Source: Cognatazoarcus sp050303815
Lineage (GTDB): Bacteria > Pseudomonadota > Gammaproteobacteria > Burkholderiales > Rhodocyclaceae
Direction: 5' to 3'
Length of the DNA: 64,000 bases
Assembly (NCBI GenBank): GCA_050303815.1
Contig: JBNLCM010000182.1
Location: 19,284-83,283, forward strand
Position 1 is the stretch's first letter. The number at the start of each line of letters is the position of its first letter. A model generated the notes under the pieces. The model was not told where the DNA came from. It worked only from the letters and a program-made list of their open reading frames with translations, and ran no database searches. Made by a program: the position numbers and the translations under genes. Below are positions 36,202-45,753 of the stretch, in pieces.

Positions 36202-36217
36202 AGCAACGCGTGTGCCA
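36202..36217 (-). promoter_or_regulatory. Sigma-54 promoter of the nrt operon
   Basis: Read on the minus strand, TGGCACACGCGTTGCT matches TGGCAC-N5-TTGC exactly, with GG and GC ten bases apart. Nitrogen-assimilation genes are typically sigma-54/NtrC controlled. It is about 195 bases upstream of ATG 36007. Confidence 0.8.
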
Positions 36218-36524
36218 ACAATGCGGCGACGCACCAAGTCGGCCTGGTCCACCCAGGGGAATCCACCCAAAACCCTTTGACAGCTGCGGAATTGGCGAAA
36301 TCAAGATGGCGCCGCGCGCCCTGTGCAATGCAAGAACCGCCCGACGGAGAACGCCCCCCGGCGGCACCGAAAGGGGGCGATCCGTCGGCGCGATGCACCG
36401 ACATCGCGCGGCCCCTGCACCACCGCCCCCGGGAAGCGGGCCACCGCGCCCGGAAACGGGCGATGGGGACGCACCGGAACGGATCTTGAATGCCCGGGGG
36501 GTCGATTCCACCCGGGAGTTCTCC
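36218..36524. other. Intergenic region between nrt promoter and GAF-repeat gene
   Basis: No gene seen. A GC-rich hairpin CGCCCCC...GGGGGCG lies at about 36350-36377, and ACCCGGGAG just before ATG 36525 supplies the ribosome site of the next gene. I could not identify a clear NtrC-type enhancer. Confidence 0.4.
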
Positions 36525-37463
36525 ATGAAGACTTTCATCCAGGTCACCGAGGTGTGGGTGCCCAACCGCACGCACGATGCCCTTGAGTTCCATTCCGGCC
36601 TGTATGGCCCCCACCAGCGCTTTCGCGCCGGCAGCGAAGCCATGGTGTTCGGCCACGACGAGGGTCTGCCGGGCAAGGCCTGGGCCGCGCGGCACCCGAT
36701 CCTGCTCAAGGACCTGCAGGACGGCTGGTTCCGGCGGGGCGCCCTGGCGCGGGATGCCGGACTGACCTGCGGCATCGCGCTGCCGCTGTTCGCTGGCGAC
36801 CATCTGACCGCCGTGCTGGTGATGTTCTGCGGCCAGGATGCCGAGTCGATCGGCGCCGTGGAGGTGTGGCACAACGACGAATCCCGGCGCCCGGAGCTCG
36901 CCCTGGACGACGGCTACTACGGCGAGCTGGACGGGTTCGAATTCTCCGCGCGGCATTCCCACTTTCCGCGCGGCGAGGGCCTGCCCGGCATCGTCTGGGA
37001 CAGCGGCATGCCGGTCGTCATCCCGGACCTCGGCCACAACCGCCGGTTTCTGCGGCGGGACGAGGCCCTGCGCGCCGGCTTGTGCACCGGCCTGGGCATC
37101 CCCTCGCCATTCCGCCGCGGCCACAGCTATGTCACCACCTTCCTGTCGGCCCTCGGCACGCCCATTGCGCGTCGCTTCGAAATCTGGATGCCCGACAGCC
37201 GGCTGGACCGCCTGATGTTCCTGGCGGGTCACTGCGATCGCGACCCGGGCCTGGCCTCGACGCTCGACGAATGCCGTATCGAGGCGGGCCAGGGCTGCCT
37301 CGGCCGCGCCTGGTTCTCGGGCATTCCGGCCCTCACCGAGCGGGTGGCGGACGACAGCTCACCCAACGGGCGAGCCGCGGCAGCGATGGGCATGACGGCC
37401 CTGGTCGCCATCCCGATCCTCGAGGCGGGCCGCTGCAAGGCCGTTGTCGGCCTTTACCTGTAG
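36525..37463 (+). CDS. Triple GAF-like repeat protein
   Basis: 312 residues from ATG 36525, with GGGAG 9 bases upstream. Three similar modules of about 100 residues follow one another, marked by EVW(V/H)-type starts (TEVWVPN, VEVWHNDES, FEIWMPDS), a central EGLPGKAWAARHP / EGLPGIVWDSGMP / QGCLGRAWFSGIP block and ends CGIALPLF / TGLGIPSPF / VAIPIL. This is the GAF fold in tandem; no kinase or DNA-binding domain is attached. GAF repeats bind small molecules, so a sensor role is plausible. Divergent from nrtABC. Confidence 0.7.
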   Translation: MKTFIQVTEVWVPNRTHDALEFHSGLYGPHQRFRAGSEAMVFGHDEGLPGKAWAARHPILLKDLQDGWFRRGALARDAGLTCGIALPLFAGDHLTAVLVMFCGQDAESIGAVEVWHNDESRRPELALDDGYYGELDGFEFSARHSHFPRGEGLPGIVWDSGMPVVIPDLGHNRRFLRRDEALRAGLCTGLGIPSPFRRGHSYVTTFLSALGTPIARRFEIWMPDSRLDRLMFLAGHCDRDPGLASTLDECRIEAGQGCLGRAWFSGIPALTERVADDSSPNGRAAAAMGMTALVAIPILEAGRCKAVVGLYL

Positions 37464-37586
37464 GCGCGGCGGTCCCTTTGGCTGGTGGATCGGGATGGGC
37501 CGCGGCCGTAGCCCCTCACGGGGCGCGCCGAAGGCCCAGGCACATCCCCCCTTGACACACCGCGCCGGCCGGCCGAGGCTGCGCCC

Positions 37587-38321
37587 GTGCCTGCCGCCAA
37601 CGACTCCCGGCGCACGCCCGCCCCCGCGTGGTTTTCAGACGCCGGCGGCGTGCGCTATCACCTGCGTGCCCTGCGCCATCGCCACGGTGCGTGGCGGCCG
37701 TTTCGTGCCCAGGTTGCCCACTGGCTGTCCGACTGGACGCCTTCTGCCCGACACCTGGTACTCGTCGGACCCAGTGCAGGCCACACGCTGCCAGCGGACG
37801 GATTCGCCCGCTTCGACACGGTGACGGCTTTCGAGCCGGACCCGGTCGGTCGCTGGTGGCTGGCGCGGCGCCTGTCCGCCTGCCGGCTGCGTTTCGATGC
37901 CCGCAACGTCCTGGACGGCCCTCAGCCACTGCGCGCACTGCGCGACCTCCCCGACGACACCGCCATCCTGTTCTGCAACGTGCTGGGCCAGGTGGCCCCA
38001 GCTGCCGGTGGCCGCTGGCATGATCACCTGCGGGAGGCACTGGCCGCCCGCGACTGGGCCAGTTTCCACGACGTGGTCTCGACGCACCGTCCCCCCCGCC
38101 CCGACGCCCCGGCACACGCGACCGGCGGAGACACGCTCGAATCCCTCCTTGGACACTTCTGGCGCGGCGGCGAACTCGCGCTGGTCGACCACGGCACCTT
38201 CCGGCTCGATGGGCCGGGCGTCGCCAGCTATGCGCTGTGGCCGCTGTGCCCGGGCCACTTCCACCTGGTCGAGTGGGTGGTCCATCGGGCCCAGGCTCAG
38301 AAGTCCGGCGCGACCGCCTGA
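37587..38321 (+). CDS. Unknown protein, possibly methyltransferase-like
   Basis: 244 residues from GTG 37587. A Rossmann-type opening can be seen: HLVLVGPSAGHTLP, then FEPDPVGRWWLARRL (like an acidic loop after beta-2) and ILFCNVLGQVAP. No family is recognised with confidence. It ends 25 bases inside the hybrid kinase gene of the other strand. Confidence 0.45.
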   Translation: MPAANDSRRTPAPAWFSDAGGVRYHLRALRHRHGAWRPFRAQVAHWLSDWTPSARHLVLVGPSAGHTLPADGFARFDTVTAFEPDPVGRWWLARRLSACRLRFDARNVLDGPQPLRALRDLPDDTAILFCNVLGQVAPAAGGRWHDHLREALAARDWASFHDVVSTHRPPRPDAPAHATGGDTLESLLGHFWRGGELALVDHGTFRLDGPGVASYALWPLCPGHFHLVEWVVHRAQAQKSGATA

Positions 38322-41300
38322 ACGCCGTCGAGGCGCTGTGGCTCGGCTTCGAGCGCCGCGATCTCGGCAAGCGTCGCCTCGAACGACGACACGACCTCGG
38401 CAAGCGGCGGCCCGATCGCCTGGCCGTCGCCACGCAGGGCCAATTCCAGTTCCAGCGCGGCGGCCCGCAGCGGAAGCGCGCCAACGGTGGCCGCCATGCC
38501 TTTGAGCGTATGCGCGCAGCGCACCCCGTCATCGCCCGCCGACTCACCGTCGGTGATCGCCTTCAGGTCCGCGACCTGGCGTTCCGCATTCTCTCGGAAG
38601 CGGCTCAACATCTTCAGGTAGAAGCCGGGCTTCTTGCCACAGAAGTGCAGGCCAATCGCGTAGTCCAGGACCGCTGGAGACACCGTCGCCGCGGGCGGTT
38701 CGCGCTGCCGCTCGGCGTCATTCTCGGTCGCACCCGCAGCCGCTTCGTCCGCGACAGCCGCGTCCGCAATGCCTGCCGGGCGCAACTGGCGAGCGATCGC
38801 GGCGGCGAGCCGAGCCGGGTCGACCGGCTTGGTCACGACATCACACATCCCCACCGCCAGGCATCGCTCACGCTCATGGGGCAGCGCATGTGCCGTCACC
38901 GCAATGACGGGGAGCGATTCGCGCCCCGCCCGGGCGCGGATGCGTCGCGTCGCCTCGATGCCGTCCATGACAGGCATCTGGATGTCCATCAGCACGAGAT
39001 CCACGCCGTCGAGACAATCGAGGGCCTGCCGGCCGTTCTCCGCCAGGCACCAGTCCATGCCCCAGTCGTCGAGCAGCTCCTCGACGACCAGCTGGTTGAG
39101 GGGGTTGTCTTCGACGATCAGGATCCGCCGCCCGGCGAGGCCCTCGAGGTGTCGCTCGATCGCCTCGGTCGGCAGCGGCAGCCCCTGCCCCTCTGCGCGT
39201 GGCAGTTCCAGCTCGAACCAGAACCGGCTGCCCCGACCGGGTTCGCTCTCCACCTTGAGCTCGCCTCCCATGATCGACACCAGGCGTGCGCTGATCGAGA
39301 GGCCCAGGCCCGTACCGCCGTAGGCGCGCGTCGAACTGGTATCGGCCTGCGCGAAGGGACGGAACAGATCAGCCATCTGGTCGGCCGACATGCCGATGCC
39401 GCTGTCGCTCACCTCGACGCCGATCCGGCAGGCATCGTCATCGCACCCAAGGGCCCGCAGGGACAGCTCGATCTGGCCGCGTTCGGTGAACTTGACGCCA
39501 TTGGCGAGGAGGTTGTGCATGACTTGCTCGAGTCGCGCACGGTCGCCGACGAAGGCGTCGGGCAAGTCCGGATCGACCCGGACCTCGAGCGTCAGGTTCT
39601 TCCTTCCGGCGTCGCCGAGCGCGACCCCGCTCACCCTCGCCACCACCTCGCGCAGGGAGAAGGCCGACAGCGACAGCTGCAATCTCCCGGCCTCGACCTC
39701 TGCGCAATCGAGCACATCGCTGATCATCGCCAGCAAGCCTTCGGCCGAGTGCCGCACGTTGCGCAGGTAGCCCGTCTGACGCTCGTCAAGCCCGGTGCGC
39801 AGGCACAGGCCGGTCAGGCCAATGATCGCGTTCATCGGCGTCCGCATTTCATGGCTCATGTTGGCCAGGAATCTCGATTTCGCCAGGTTGGCCGCCTCTG
39901 CCTCTCTCCGCGCACGCTCGAGCTCTTCGGTGCGGCGTTGCACGTCCTGTTCGAGACGGGCGTTGTAGGCCTGCATCACCGCCTCGGCCTCCCGGTGGGC
40001 GGTGATGTCGATGTCTGCCCCGCGGTACCCAAGGAAGGTGCCATCGGCATCGAAGCGCGGCACCGCATTGGTCGACAGCCAGACAATGCGGCCGTCCCGA
40101 TGCAGGGCCGGCGCCACGAAGTCGCGGATTGGCGCGCGCCGCGCCACGATGTCGGCCACCCGGCCCTCGAAGTCGTCACGCCCCAGTGGCGGGTGGCGAT
40201 GCACATAGCGCGTGCGGCCGACCACCTCGTCCGGGGCATAGCCGAGCACCTGCTCTAGCGCCGAGTTCACATAGGAAATCGTGCCGTCGGCATCGAACTC
40301 CCAGATCATCACCTGGGCCATGCCCGCCATCTGTTCGAAGCGGGAGTGGCTTTCCGCCAGTGCCTCACGGGCACGTACTTCCTGTGCAAGCAGGAGCTCG
40401 CCCAGCGCCACGGCAGCCCCGGTCGCCAGCACCGGCTCGAGCCCCCGCCGCCAGTCGGCCGCAGGCTGTTCGCTCCCCCCCGTCAGGCACAGCACGAGTT
40501 CGCCGGAATCGCCAATCCGCGTCGCGGCCAGCAGCGGGCCGTCGGCCGAGACACCGATCATGCAGTGGCCAATGGCATCGCGCAGCGCGACGCCCGTCGC
40601 CCATCGGGCCCGGTCCGGCGTGCCGCCGCATGCCAGTTCATGCACTTCGTCGTGCCGGTCCAGGCGCAGCAGCAAGCCATCCGGACGCCCCATGTGCGTG
40701 CAGGCGAGCGACAGTAGCGCCTGGTAGGCCCGGGCCGGGTTTCGACTGCTGATGAAACCCCGCTGCAAGGCCGCAAGCGAAGCCAGCAGGGCCTGAGCCG
40801 CATCGAGCCGGGCCTGGGCGCGCAGCCGCTCCACGAGCAGGGTCGTCAGCTGCGCAGCCGCCTCCAGCTGAGCCGTGTCATCATCGTCCGGCGCCATGGC
40901 GCTGGCATGAACGACCGTGAAGCTGCCGAGCACGTGGTCGCCGCTGCCGACGATGGGCTCCGACCAGCAGGCCGCGATGCCGCAGCGTTCGGCCAGCGCC
41001 TGGAGCGCCTGACTGCCACTGCTCGCGTCGAGGTCGGCGACGATGCAGCGCTCCCCCCGGGACATCGCGGCTCCGATCGCGCCGAGCCCGGCCCGAGCCT
41101 CCCTCCCGTCGAAGGCGTCGGCACAGGCCACGGGCAGCCGGTCACTGGCAATCGGCTGAAGACGACGGCCAACCGGGTCGAACAGGACCACGACGCAGCG
41201 CCAGTCCGGATTGAGCGCCTCGATCTCGTGGATCATCAGGCGCAGCCCTTCGGACAGGGAACAGCCGCGGGCCAGTGCATCGAGGAGGCGGGCGCGGGTC

Positions 41301-43036
41301 TGCTCCTGCATCCGCATCCGCCTCTGTCGAGTGATGTCGGTGTGGGTCCCGATCATGCGGCGGGCGTGTCCTGACGCATCGCGCACCATGACCTTGCCCC
41401 GCCCGACGACCCAGCGGTAGCGGCCGTCACGGCGCCGCATCCGGTGCTCACTCACGAACAGGCCGGTGCGCCCTTCGGTATGCGCGTCGAGTCGCGCCAG
41501 CACCATCGGCAGATCGACCGGATGGACAATGGCCTGCCACCGCGTGTCGCTCTCCTCCGTGCGCCCTTCTTCCGTCTGGCCCATGTCGGGCTGCGAAAGG
41601 CGCAACCGGTCGTGCACCATGTCCCAGTCCCAGACGCCGTGGCCGGCACTCTCGAGGGCGAACTGCCAGCGCAGGTTGGCCTCCTGGGCGTCCGCCTCGA
41701 CTCGCTTGCGCTCGGTGATATCCTCGACGACCGACCAGAAGCAGCGCAATCGGCCATCGGCTGAGCGAATGGGGCCGACCATCAGGCGCACCCAGATCAG
41801 TTCGCCGTCGGCACGACGGTATCGCTTCTCCACGTCATAGACGCTGATCTCGCCGGCGGTCATCGCGCGCCTCGCCGCATCGTCCCGCTCGACGAGCCCG
41901 CCCGGCGTGAACTCGTGGTACGAGCGCCCGACGAGGGCCTGCGCCGATTCGCCGAGCAGACTCGCCAGCCGGGCATTGACCCGCAACCAGCGGCCGTCGA
42001 GACCGATCAGGGACATGCCGACGGCCGCCTGTTCGAAGGTGGCAGAGAAGCGCTCCTCGCTATCGGCCAGGGCCTCCGCCCTGGCCTCGGCCAGATCCTC
42101 CACGCGGCGCTGTCGCTGTGTCACCAGCGCCGTCAGCGCCGCCAGCAGGGCCGTCGCGAGCAGGGCAAGCCATGGCGCCATCTGCGCCACGGCACCCCGC
42201 TGGGCGAAGCCCGTGCGCGGCACGAACTCGATCGACCAGTTGCGCGAGACGAAGGTCACCAGCACGCGCAGCGCGTAGGCTTCGTCGAGCGATGCGGGCG
42301 CTTCCCGCGGCCAGGACAGGTGGTCGGGCTGGTCGGCGGGCTGGCTGTCTTCGATGCGCGCGACGAGGAAGTCGCCCCCTTCCTCGCCAAAGATCTCATC
42401 CAGCAGGATCGTGAGGTCAACCACCGTATACGCGTGGCCCATCAAGCGATGATGCCGGTTGTCGACCTCGTCGGGCACGCGCAGGTCGAACACGGGCCGG
42501 TAGATCGCGACGAGGCGCTCGCCATTGGGCCCGGCAAAGATCGGGGACGCCACGAGTCCGTCGAGCGAGGTGGCCAGCTCGCGTGTCCACGCATGGGCCT
42601 CGCCCGCCATCGCCACCACCAGTTCGTGGCTGCCGCACTGCAGGTCATCGGTGCACAGGCGCATCTCGTCGTTGCGCGTCCGGTACCACCCGATCATCCG
42701 CTGCCACTGCCGGTCGGCCAGGGGCCGCCTGGCGTACCCTTCGAAGGCCGACAGGCTGCGCCCCCCGCCGGCCGCAAGGAAGGACGCCAGGCCATGGAGG
42801 TCGACGCCGACGTGGTCATTGAAGCTGTGCAGGCGGGCCAGCCGGACGTCGGCAGCTTCGGCCACCAGCCGTCGATCGCGCTCGTCCTGGGTGATTTCCT
42901 GCTGCCGCGCCACCAGGGCGGACACCAGCAGCCCCCCCATCACCACCAGCCAGACTGGCCAGCCCAGGCCCCGCAACACGCCCGGTGTCTTCCTCCGCCT
43001 CAACACGGGACGTCCCGTGTCACGCGCTCTCCACAT
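38297..43036 (-). CDS. Very large hybrid sensor histidine kinase (CHASE-like/PAS/GAF/HisKA/HATPase/REC/Hpt)
   Basis: About 1579 residues from ATG 43036 (MWRARDTG), though GTG 43006 is also possible. Order: TM near the start, extracytoplasmic CHASE-like sensor (about 60-260), second TM (about 280-305), two PAS domains, two GAF domains, a third PAS domain, HisKA with MSHEMRTPMNAIIG, HATPase with NLLANGVKF and GTGLGLSISARLV, receiver with VLMDIQMPVMDG, and Hpt with HTLKGMAATVG. A complete phosphorelay on one chain. The next gene upstream encodes an HD-GYP protein and overlaps it by 17 bases, so a link to c-di-GMP is likely. Confidence 0.88.
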   Translation of the reverse strand: MWRARDTGRPVLRRRKTPGVLRGLGWPVWLVVMGGLLVSALVARQQEITQDERDRRLVAEAADVRLARLHSFNDHVGVDLHGLASFLAAGGGRSLSAFEGYARRPLADRQWQRMIGWYRTRNDEMRLCTDDLQCGSHELVVAMAGEAHAWTRELATSLDGLVASPIFAGPNGERLVAIYRPVFDLRVPDEVDNRHHRLMGHAYTVVDLTILLDEIFGEEGGDFLVARIEDSQPADQPDHLSWPREAPASLDEAYALRVLVTFVSRNWSIEFVPRTGFAQRGAVAQMAPWLALLATALLAALTALVTQRQRRVEDLAEARAEALADSEERFSATFEQAAVGMSLIGLDGRWLRVNARLASLLGESAQALVGRSYHEFTPGGLVERDDAARRAMTAGEISVYDVEKRYRRADGELIWVRLMVGPIRSADGRLRCFWSVVEDITERKRVEADAQEANLRWQFALESAGHGVWDWDMVHDRLRLSQPDMGQTEEGRTEESDTRWQAIVHPVDLPMVLARLDAHTEGRTGLFVSEHRMRRRDGRYRWVVGRGKVMVRDASGHARRMIGTHTDITRQRRMRMQEQTRARLLDALARGCSLSEGLRLMIHEIEALNPDWRCVVVLFDPVGRRLQPIASDRLPVACADAFDGREARAGLGAIGAAMSRGERCIVADLDASSGSQALQALAERCGIAACWSEPIVGSGDHVLGSFTVVHASAMAPDDDDTAQLEAAAQLTTLLVERLRAQARLDAAQALLASLAALQRGFISSRNPARAYQALLSLACTHMGRPDGLLLRLDRHDEVHELACGGTPDRARWATGVALRDAIGHCMIGVSADGPLLAATRIGDSGELVLCLTGGSEQPAADWRRGLEPVLATGAAVALGELLLAQEVRAREALAESHSRFEQMAGMAQVMIWEFDADGTISYVNSALEQVLGYAPDEVVGRTRYVHRHPPLGRDDFEGRVADIVARRAPIRDFVAPALHRDGRIVWLSTNAVPRFDADGTFLGYRGADIDITAHREAEAVMQAYNARLEQDVQRRTEELERARREAEAANLAKSRFLANMSHEMRTPMNAIIGLTGLCLRTGLDERQTGYLRNVRHSAEGLLAMISDVLDCAEVEAGRLQLSLSAFSLREVVARVSGVALGDAGRKNLTLEVRVDPDLPDAFVGDRARLEQVMHNLLANGVKFTERGQIELSLRALGCDDDACRIGVEVSDSGIGMSADQMADLFRPFAQADTSSTRAYGGTGLGLSISARLVSIMGGELKVESEPGRGSRFWFELELPRAEGQGLPLPTEAIERHLEGLAGRRILIVEDNPLNQLVVEELLDDWGMDWCLAENGRQALDCLDGVDLVLMDIQMPVMDGIEATRRIRARAGRESLPVIAVTAHALPHERERCLAVGMCDVVTKPVDPARLAAAIARQLRPAGIADAAVADEAAAGATENDAERQREPPAATVSPAVLDYAIGLHFCGKKPGFYLKMLSRFRENAERQVADLKAITDGESAGDDGVRCAHTLKGMAATVGALPLRAAALELELALRGDGQAIGPPLAEVVSSFEATLAEIAALEAEPQRLDGVQAVAPDF
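43003..43020. repeat. Perfect 18-base palindrome at the hybrid kinase start
   Basis: ACACGGGACGTCCCGTGT is symmetric over all 18 bases. It covers the end of the HD-GYP gene and the first possible codons of the kinase. It may be a regulator binding site, or an RNA hairpin that influences translation of the kinase. Confidence 0.4.
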
Positions 43037-44240
43037 CAAGGAAGCGGGTCGGATCCACACGCCACCGGGTCGGCGACTCGTCCGAGACGATACGGTCGCC
43101 ACATCGGGGCGAAGCCATGTCGATGACCTCCGGCTTGACGTAGGCATTCGAACGCGAATTGAAGAAGACGCGGACCGTTGGCTTCATCGACTCGGTCGGC
43201 GACTGGGCGATGACGACGCCGAGCCGGTCGGATTCGAGCCGGACCAGGCTCCCGACGGGATAGATGCCGACGCAGCGCATGAAGGCCGACAGCAGCTTCT
43301 GGTCGAAATGGTCCTTGCTCCACTCCCACATCTTGCGCAGCGCTTCGGTGGCGGGCATGCCCTTGTGATAGCAGCGCTCGGCGGTGATGGCATCGTAGAC
43401 GTCCACGATGGCCGCCATGCGTGCCATTGCGCTGATCTGGTCGCCCTTGAGCCGGTCGGGGTAGCCCGCGCCATCGAGCCGCTCATGGTGGTGGCGGGTG
43501 ATATCGAGGGGGATGTCGTCGACCCCGCCCGTCCCGAGCAGGATCTCGTGGCCGTCGCCCGGATGCTGCTTGATCAGCGCGAACTCCTCGTCGGTGAGCC
43601 GCCCGGGCTTGTTGAGCACGGCGTCAGGCACCTTCATCTTGCCGATGTCGTGCAGCAAGCCGCCGATGCCCGCCTGGCGCAGGACCTCGCCGTCGAGCCC
43701 TACCGCACGCCCGAAGGTGATCATCAGCGTGCAGACACTCACCGAGTGCTGGAAGGTGTAGTCATCCTTGTTCTTGATGCCGATCAGGCCGAGCAGTGCG
43801 TTGCTGTTGCGCAGGATCGAGTCGGTCACCGCCTCGACCACGGGTTCGACATTGTCCAGCGACACCGCCTTGCCCAGCCGGACGTCGTGCATCATGTCGC
43901 GCACGACCTGGTTGGCCTGGGCATGGACCTGCCGCGCGCGACGCATCTCTTCGCCGACGCTGACGCGCACCTGCGGCTCATCGGCGGCCCCGACCACCTT
44001 CTCGATCTCGTGCTGGACCGCCTCGCGGACCTCGTCTGCCCGTCGCCCCTGGGCATCGTCGAGTCCGCGCCCGGTGTCGATGTAGACCTCCCGGATACCG
44101 GCGTCGAGAATGCGCTGCACGTCGCTGTCGCGCCTGAGCGCAAAGCTGCTGCGCCAGAAGGGATGCGACATCCAGTCACCGCACAGTTCGTGGACGTACA
44201 TGCCCGGGCGCAGACGTTCGACTGGAATCTTCTTAAGCAT
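43020..44240 (-). CDS. HD-GYP domain cyclic-di-GMP phosphodiesterase with DUF3391 N-terminal domain
   Basis: 406 residues from ATG 44240 (MLKKIPVERLRPGMYV), the family's usual start. The N-terminal DUF3391 (about 1-110) is followed by HD-GYP: HSVSVCTLMI, GLLHDIGKMKVPD, HPGDGHEIL and HHERLDGAGYPD. Both the HD and the GYP signatures are intact (the P is in GAGYP). It hydrolyses c-di-GMP. Confidence 0.93.
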   Translation of the reverse strand: MLKKIPVERLRPGMYVHELCGDWMSHPFWRSSFALRRDSDVQRILDAGIREVYIDTGRGLDDAQGRRADEVREAVQHEIEKVVGAADEPQVRVSVGEEMRRARQVHAQANQVVRDMMHDVRLGKAVSLDNVEPVVEAVTDSILRNSNALLGLIGIKNKDDYTFQHSVSVCTLMITFGRAVGLDGEVLRQAGIGGLLHDIGKMKVPDAVLNKPGRLTDEEFALIKQHPGDGHEILLGTGGVDDIPLDITRHHHERLDGAGYPDRLKGDQISAMARMAAIVDVYDAITAERCYHKGMPATEALRKMWEWSKDHFDQKLLSAFMRCVGIYPVGSLVRLESDRLGVVIAQSPTESMKPTVRVFFNSRSNAYVKPEVIDMASPRCGDRIVSDESPTRWRVDPTRFLDVESA

Positions 44241-44362
44241 CGGCGTCGTCTGGGGGGTCAGAATCCAGAATATCGGCAGCCTGCGGTCTCGACTTGAACA
44301 CCCGTAACGGGCGGATCTCACGACGTCGCTATAATTCCGCTTTTCGCACCGCAGCAAGGGCC

Positions 44363-45187
44363 ATGGACATTGCGCTGCTTCTGAAAGCCGCCCTACTCGG
44401 CATCCTCGAGGGCCTGACAGAGTTCCTGCCGGTATCTTCCACCGGTCACCTGATCATCTTCGGCGACCTGCTGGGGTACAACGACGACCACAGCAAGGTA
44501 TTCAAGATCGTCATTCAGCTGGCGGCGATCATGGCGGTCTGCTGGGACTACCGGGAACGGGTCGTGTCGGTCGCGCGCGGGATCGGCCGCGACCCCGGAG
44601 CCAATCGCTTCGTGCTCAACCTGCTGGTGGGCTTCCTGCCTGCCGCGGTGCTGGGCCTGGCGTTCTACAAGACGATCAAGGGCGTTCTCTTCAATCCGCT
44701 GACGGTCGCCGTGGCCCTCATCGCCGGTGGTCTGGTGATCCTGTGGATCGAACGTCGCGCCTACCACCCCAGGCTGAACGACGTGGACGGGATGCGCTGG
44801 CCGGATGCGCTGAAGGTCGGGTTCGCCCAGGCCATGGCCATGGTACCCGGCGTGTCCCGCTCGGGCGCCACCATCATGGGCGGTCTGATGTTCGGCCTGT
44901 CCCGCAAGGCGGCCGCCGAGTTTTCCTTCTTCCTCGCCATTCCGACCATGCTCGCGGCAACGGTCTACGACATCTACAAGAATCGCGCCCTGCTGTCGCT
45001 GGATGACGCGGCAGTGTTCGCGGTGGGTTTCGTCTTCTCCTTTCTGGCCGCGATGGTGGCGGTGCGGGCCTTCGTCCGCTACGTCTCGAACCATAGCTTC
45101 ACCCCGTTTGCCTGGTACCGGATCGCCTTCGGCCTCTTCGTGCTCGCCAGCTGGCAACTCGGGTGGGTCGACTGGAGCACGCCATGA
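44363..45187 (+). CDS. uppP: Undecaprenyl-diphosphatase
   Basis: 274 residues from ATG 44363. The N-terminal motif GILEGLTEFLPVSSTGHLI and the second motif VPGVSRSGATIMGGL are both present. Recycles undecaprenyl pyrophosphate for peptidoglycan and polysaccharide synthesis. A good -10 hexamer TATAAT lies at 44330-44335, but no matching -35 at the right spacing. Overlaps the next gene by 4 bases. Confidence 0.94.
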   Translation: MDIALLLKAALLGILEGLTEFLPVSSTGHLIIFGDLLGYNDDHSKVFKIVIQLAAIMAVCWDYRERVVSVARGIGRDPGANRFVLNLLVGFLPAAVLGLAFYKTIKGVLFNPLTVAVALIAGGLVILWIERRAYHPRLNDVDGMRWPDALKVGFAQAMAMVPGVSRSGATIMGGLMFGLSRKAAAEFSFFLAIPTMLAATVYDIYKNRALLSLDDAAVFAVGFVFSFLAAMVAVRAFVRYVSNHSFTPFAWYRIAFGLFVLASWQLGWVDWSTP

Positions 45188-45753
45188 TTCTCTACCTGCA
45201 CGGCTTCCGGTCGGCGCCGGCCTCGACCAAGGCCCGCCGGCTCAAGGGGCACATGGACGCGCTCGGCCTGGGCGAGCGCTACTGGTGCGAGCAGCTCTCG
45301 CACGTGCCGACAGAAGCCATCGCGACCATCGAAGCCACCCTCGCTCGGGTCGGCGGCTCGCCGACCCTGGTCGGCAGCTCGCTCGGCGGCTACTACGCCA
45401 CCGTGCTCGCCGAACGCCACGGACTGAAAGCCGTGCTGGTCAACCCGGGGGTCCTCTCCTACCTGTCCCTAGAGCCCTGGATCGGGCGCCTCGACAATTT
45501 CTTCACGGGCGAGGCCTTCGACTTCACGCGTGAGCACGTGGACCAGCTGCGGGCCATGGAGGTCGGACGGATCACCCGCCCGGAGCGCTACTGGCTGATG
45601 GTCGAGACCGGCGACGAAGTCCTCGACTACCGGCACGCCGTCGAGAAGTACGCGGGCGCCCGGCAGACCGTGCTGGCGGGCGGGGACCACAGCTTCACGC
45701 GCTGGGGCGACTACCTCGACGAGGTGCTCCAGTTTGCCGGACTGCGCCCGTGA
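45184..45753 (+). CDS. YqiA/YcfP-type alpha/beta-hydrolase (esterase)
   Basis: 189 residues from ATG 45184 (MILYLHGFRSAPAS). Nucleophile elbow GSSLGGYYA, a typical family C-terminus with GDEVLDYRHA and GGDHSFTRW. Esterase of unknown physiological substrate. Overlaps uppP by 4 bases and the methyltransferase by 4 (GTGA). Confidence 0.88.
   Translation: MILYLHGFRSAPASTKARRLKGHMDALGLGERYWCEQLSHVPTEAIATIEATLARVGGSPTLVGSSLGGYYATVLAERHGLKAVLVNPGVLSYLSLEPWIGRLDNFFTGEAFDFTREHVDQLRAMEVGRITRPERYWLMVETGDEVLDYRHAVEKYAGARQTVLAGGDHSFTRWGDYLDEVLQFAGLRP

Noticed and set aside
33401..36280. Long plus-strand open frame (959 codons) across the nitrate transporter
   Set aside because: It lies opposite nrtA, nrtB and nrtCD, which have strong family motifs. 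The composition is a typical antisense shadow of high-GC genes, rich in Arg, Gly, His and Asp, with no recognisable domain.
38237..40258. 673-codon plus-strand frame opposite the hybrid kinase
   Set aside because: Antisense to receiver and ATPase domains that are plainly real; no family resemblance.
44294..44335. TTGAAC as -35 for the TATAAT before uppP
   Set aside because: Spacing is 30 bases, far from 16-18, so the pair cannot be one sigma-70 promoter.
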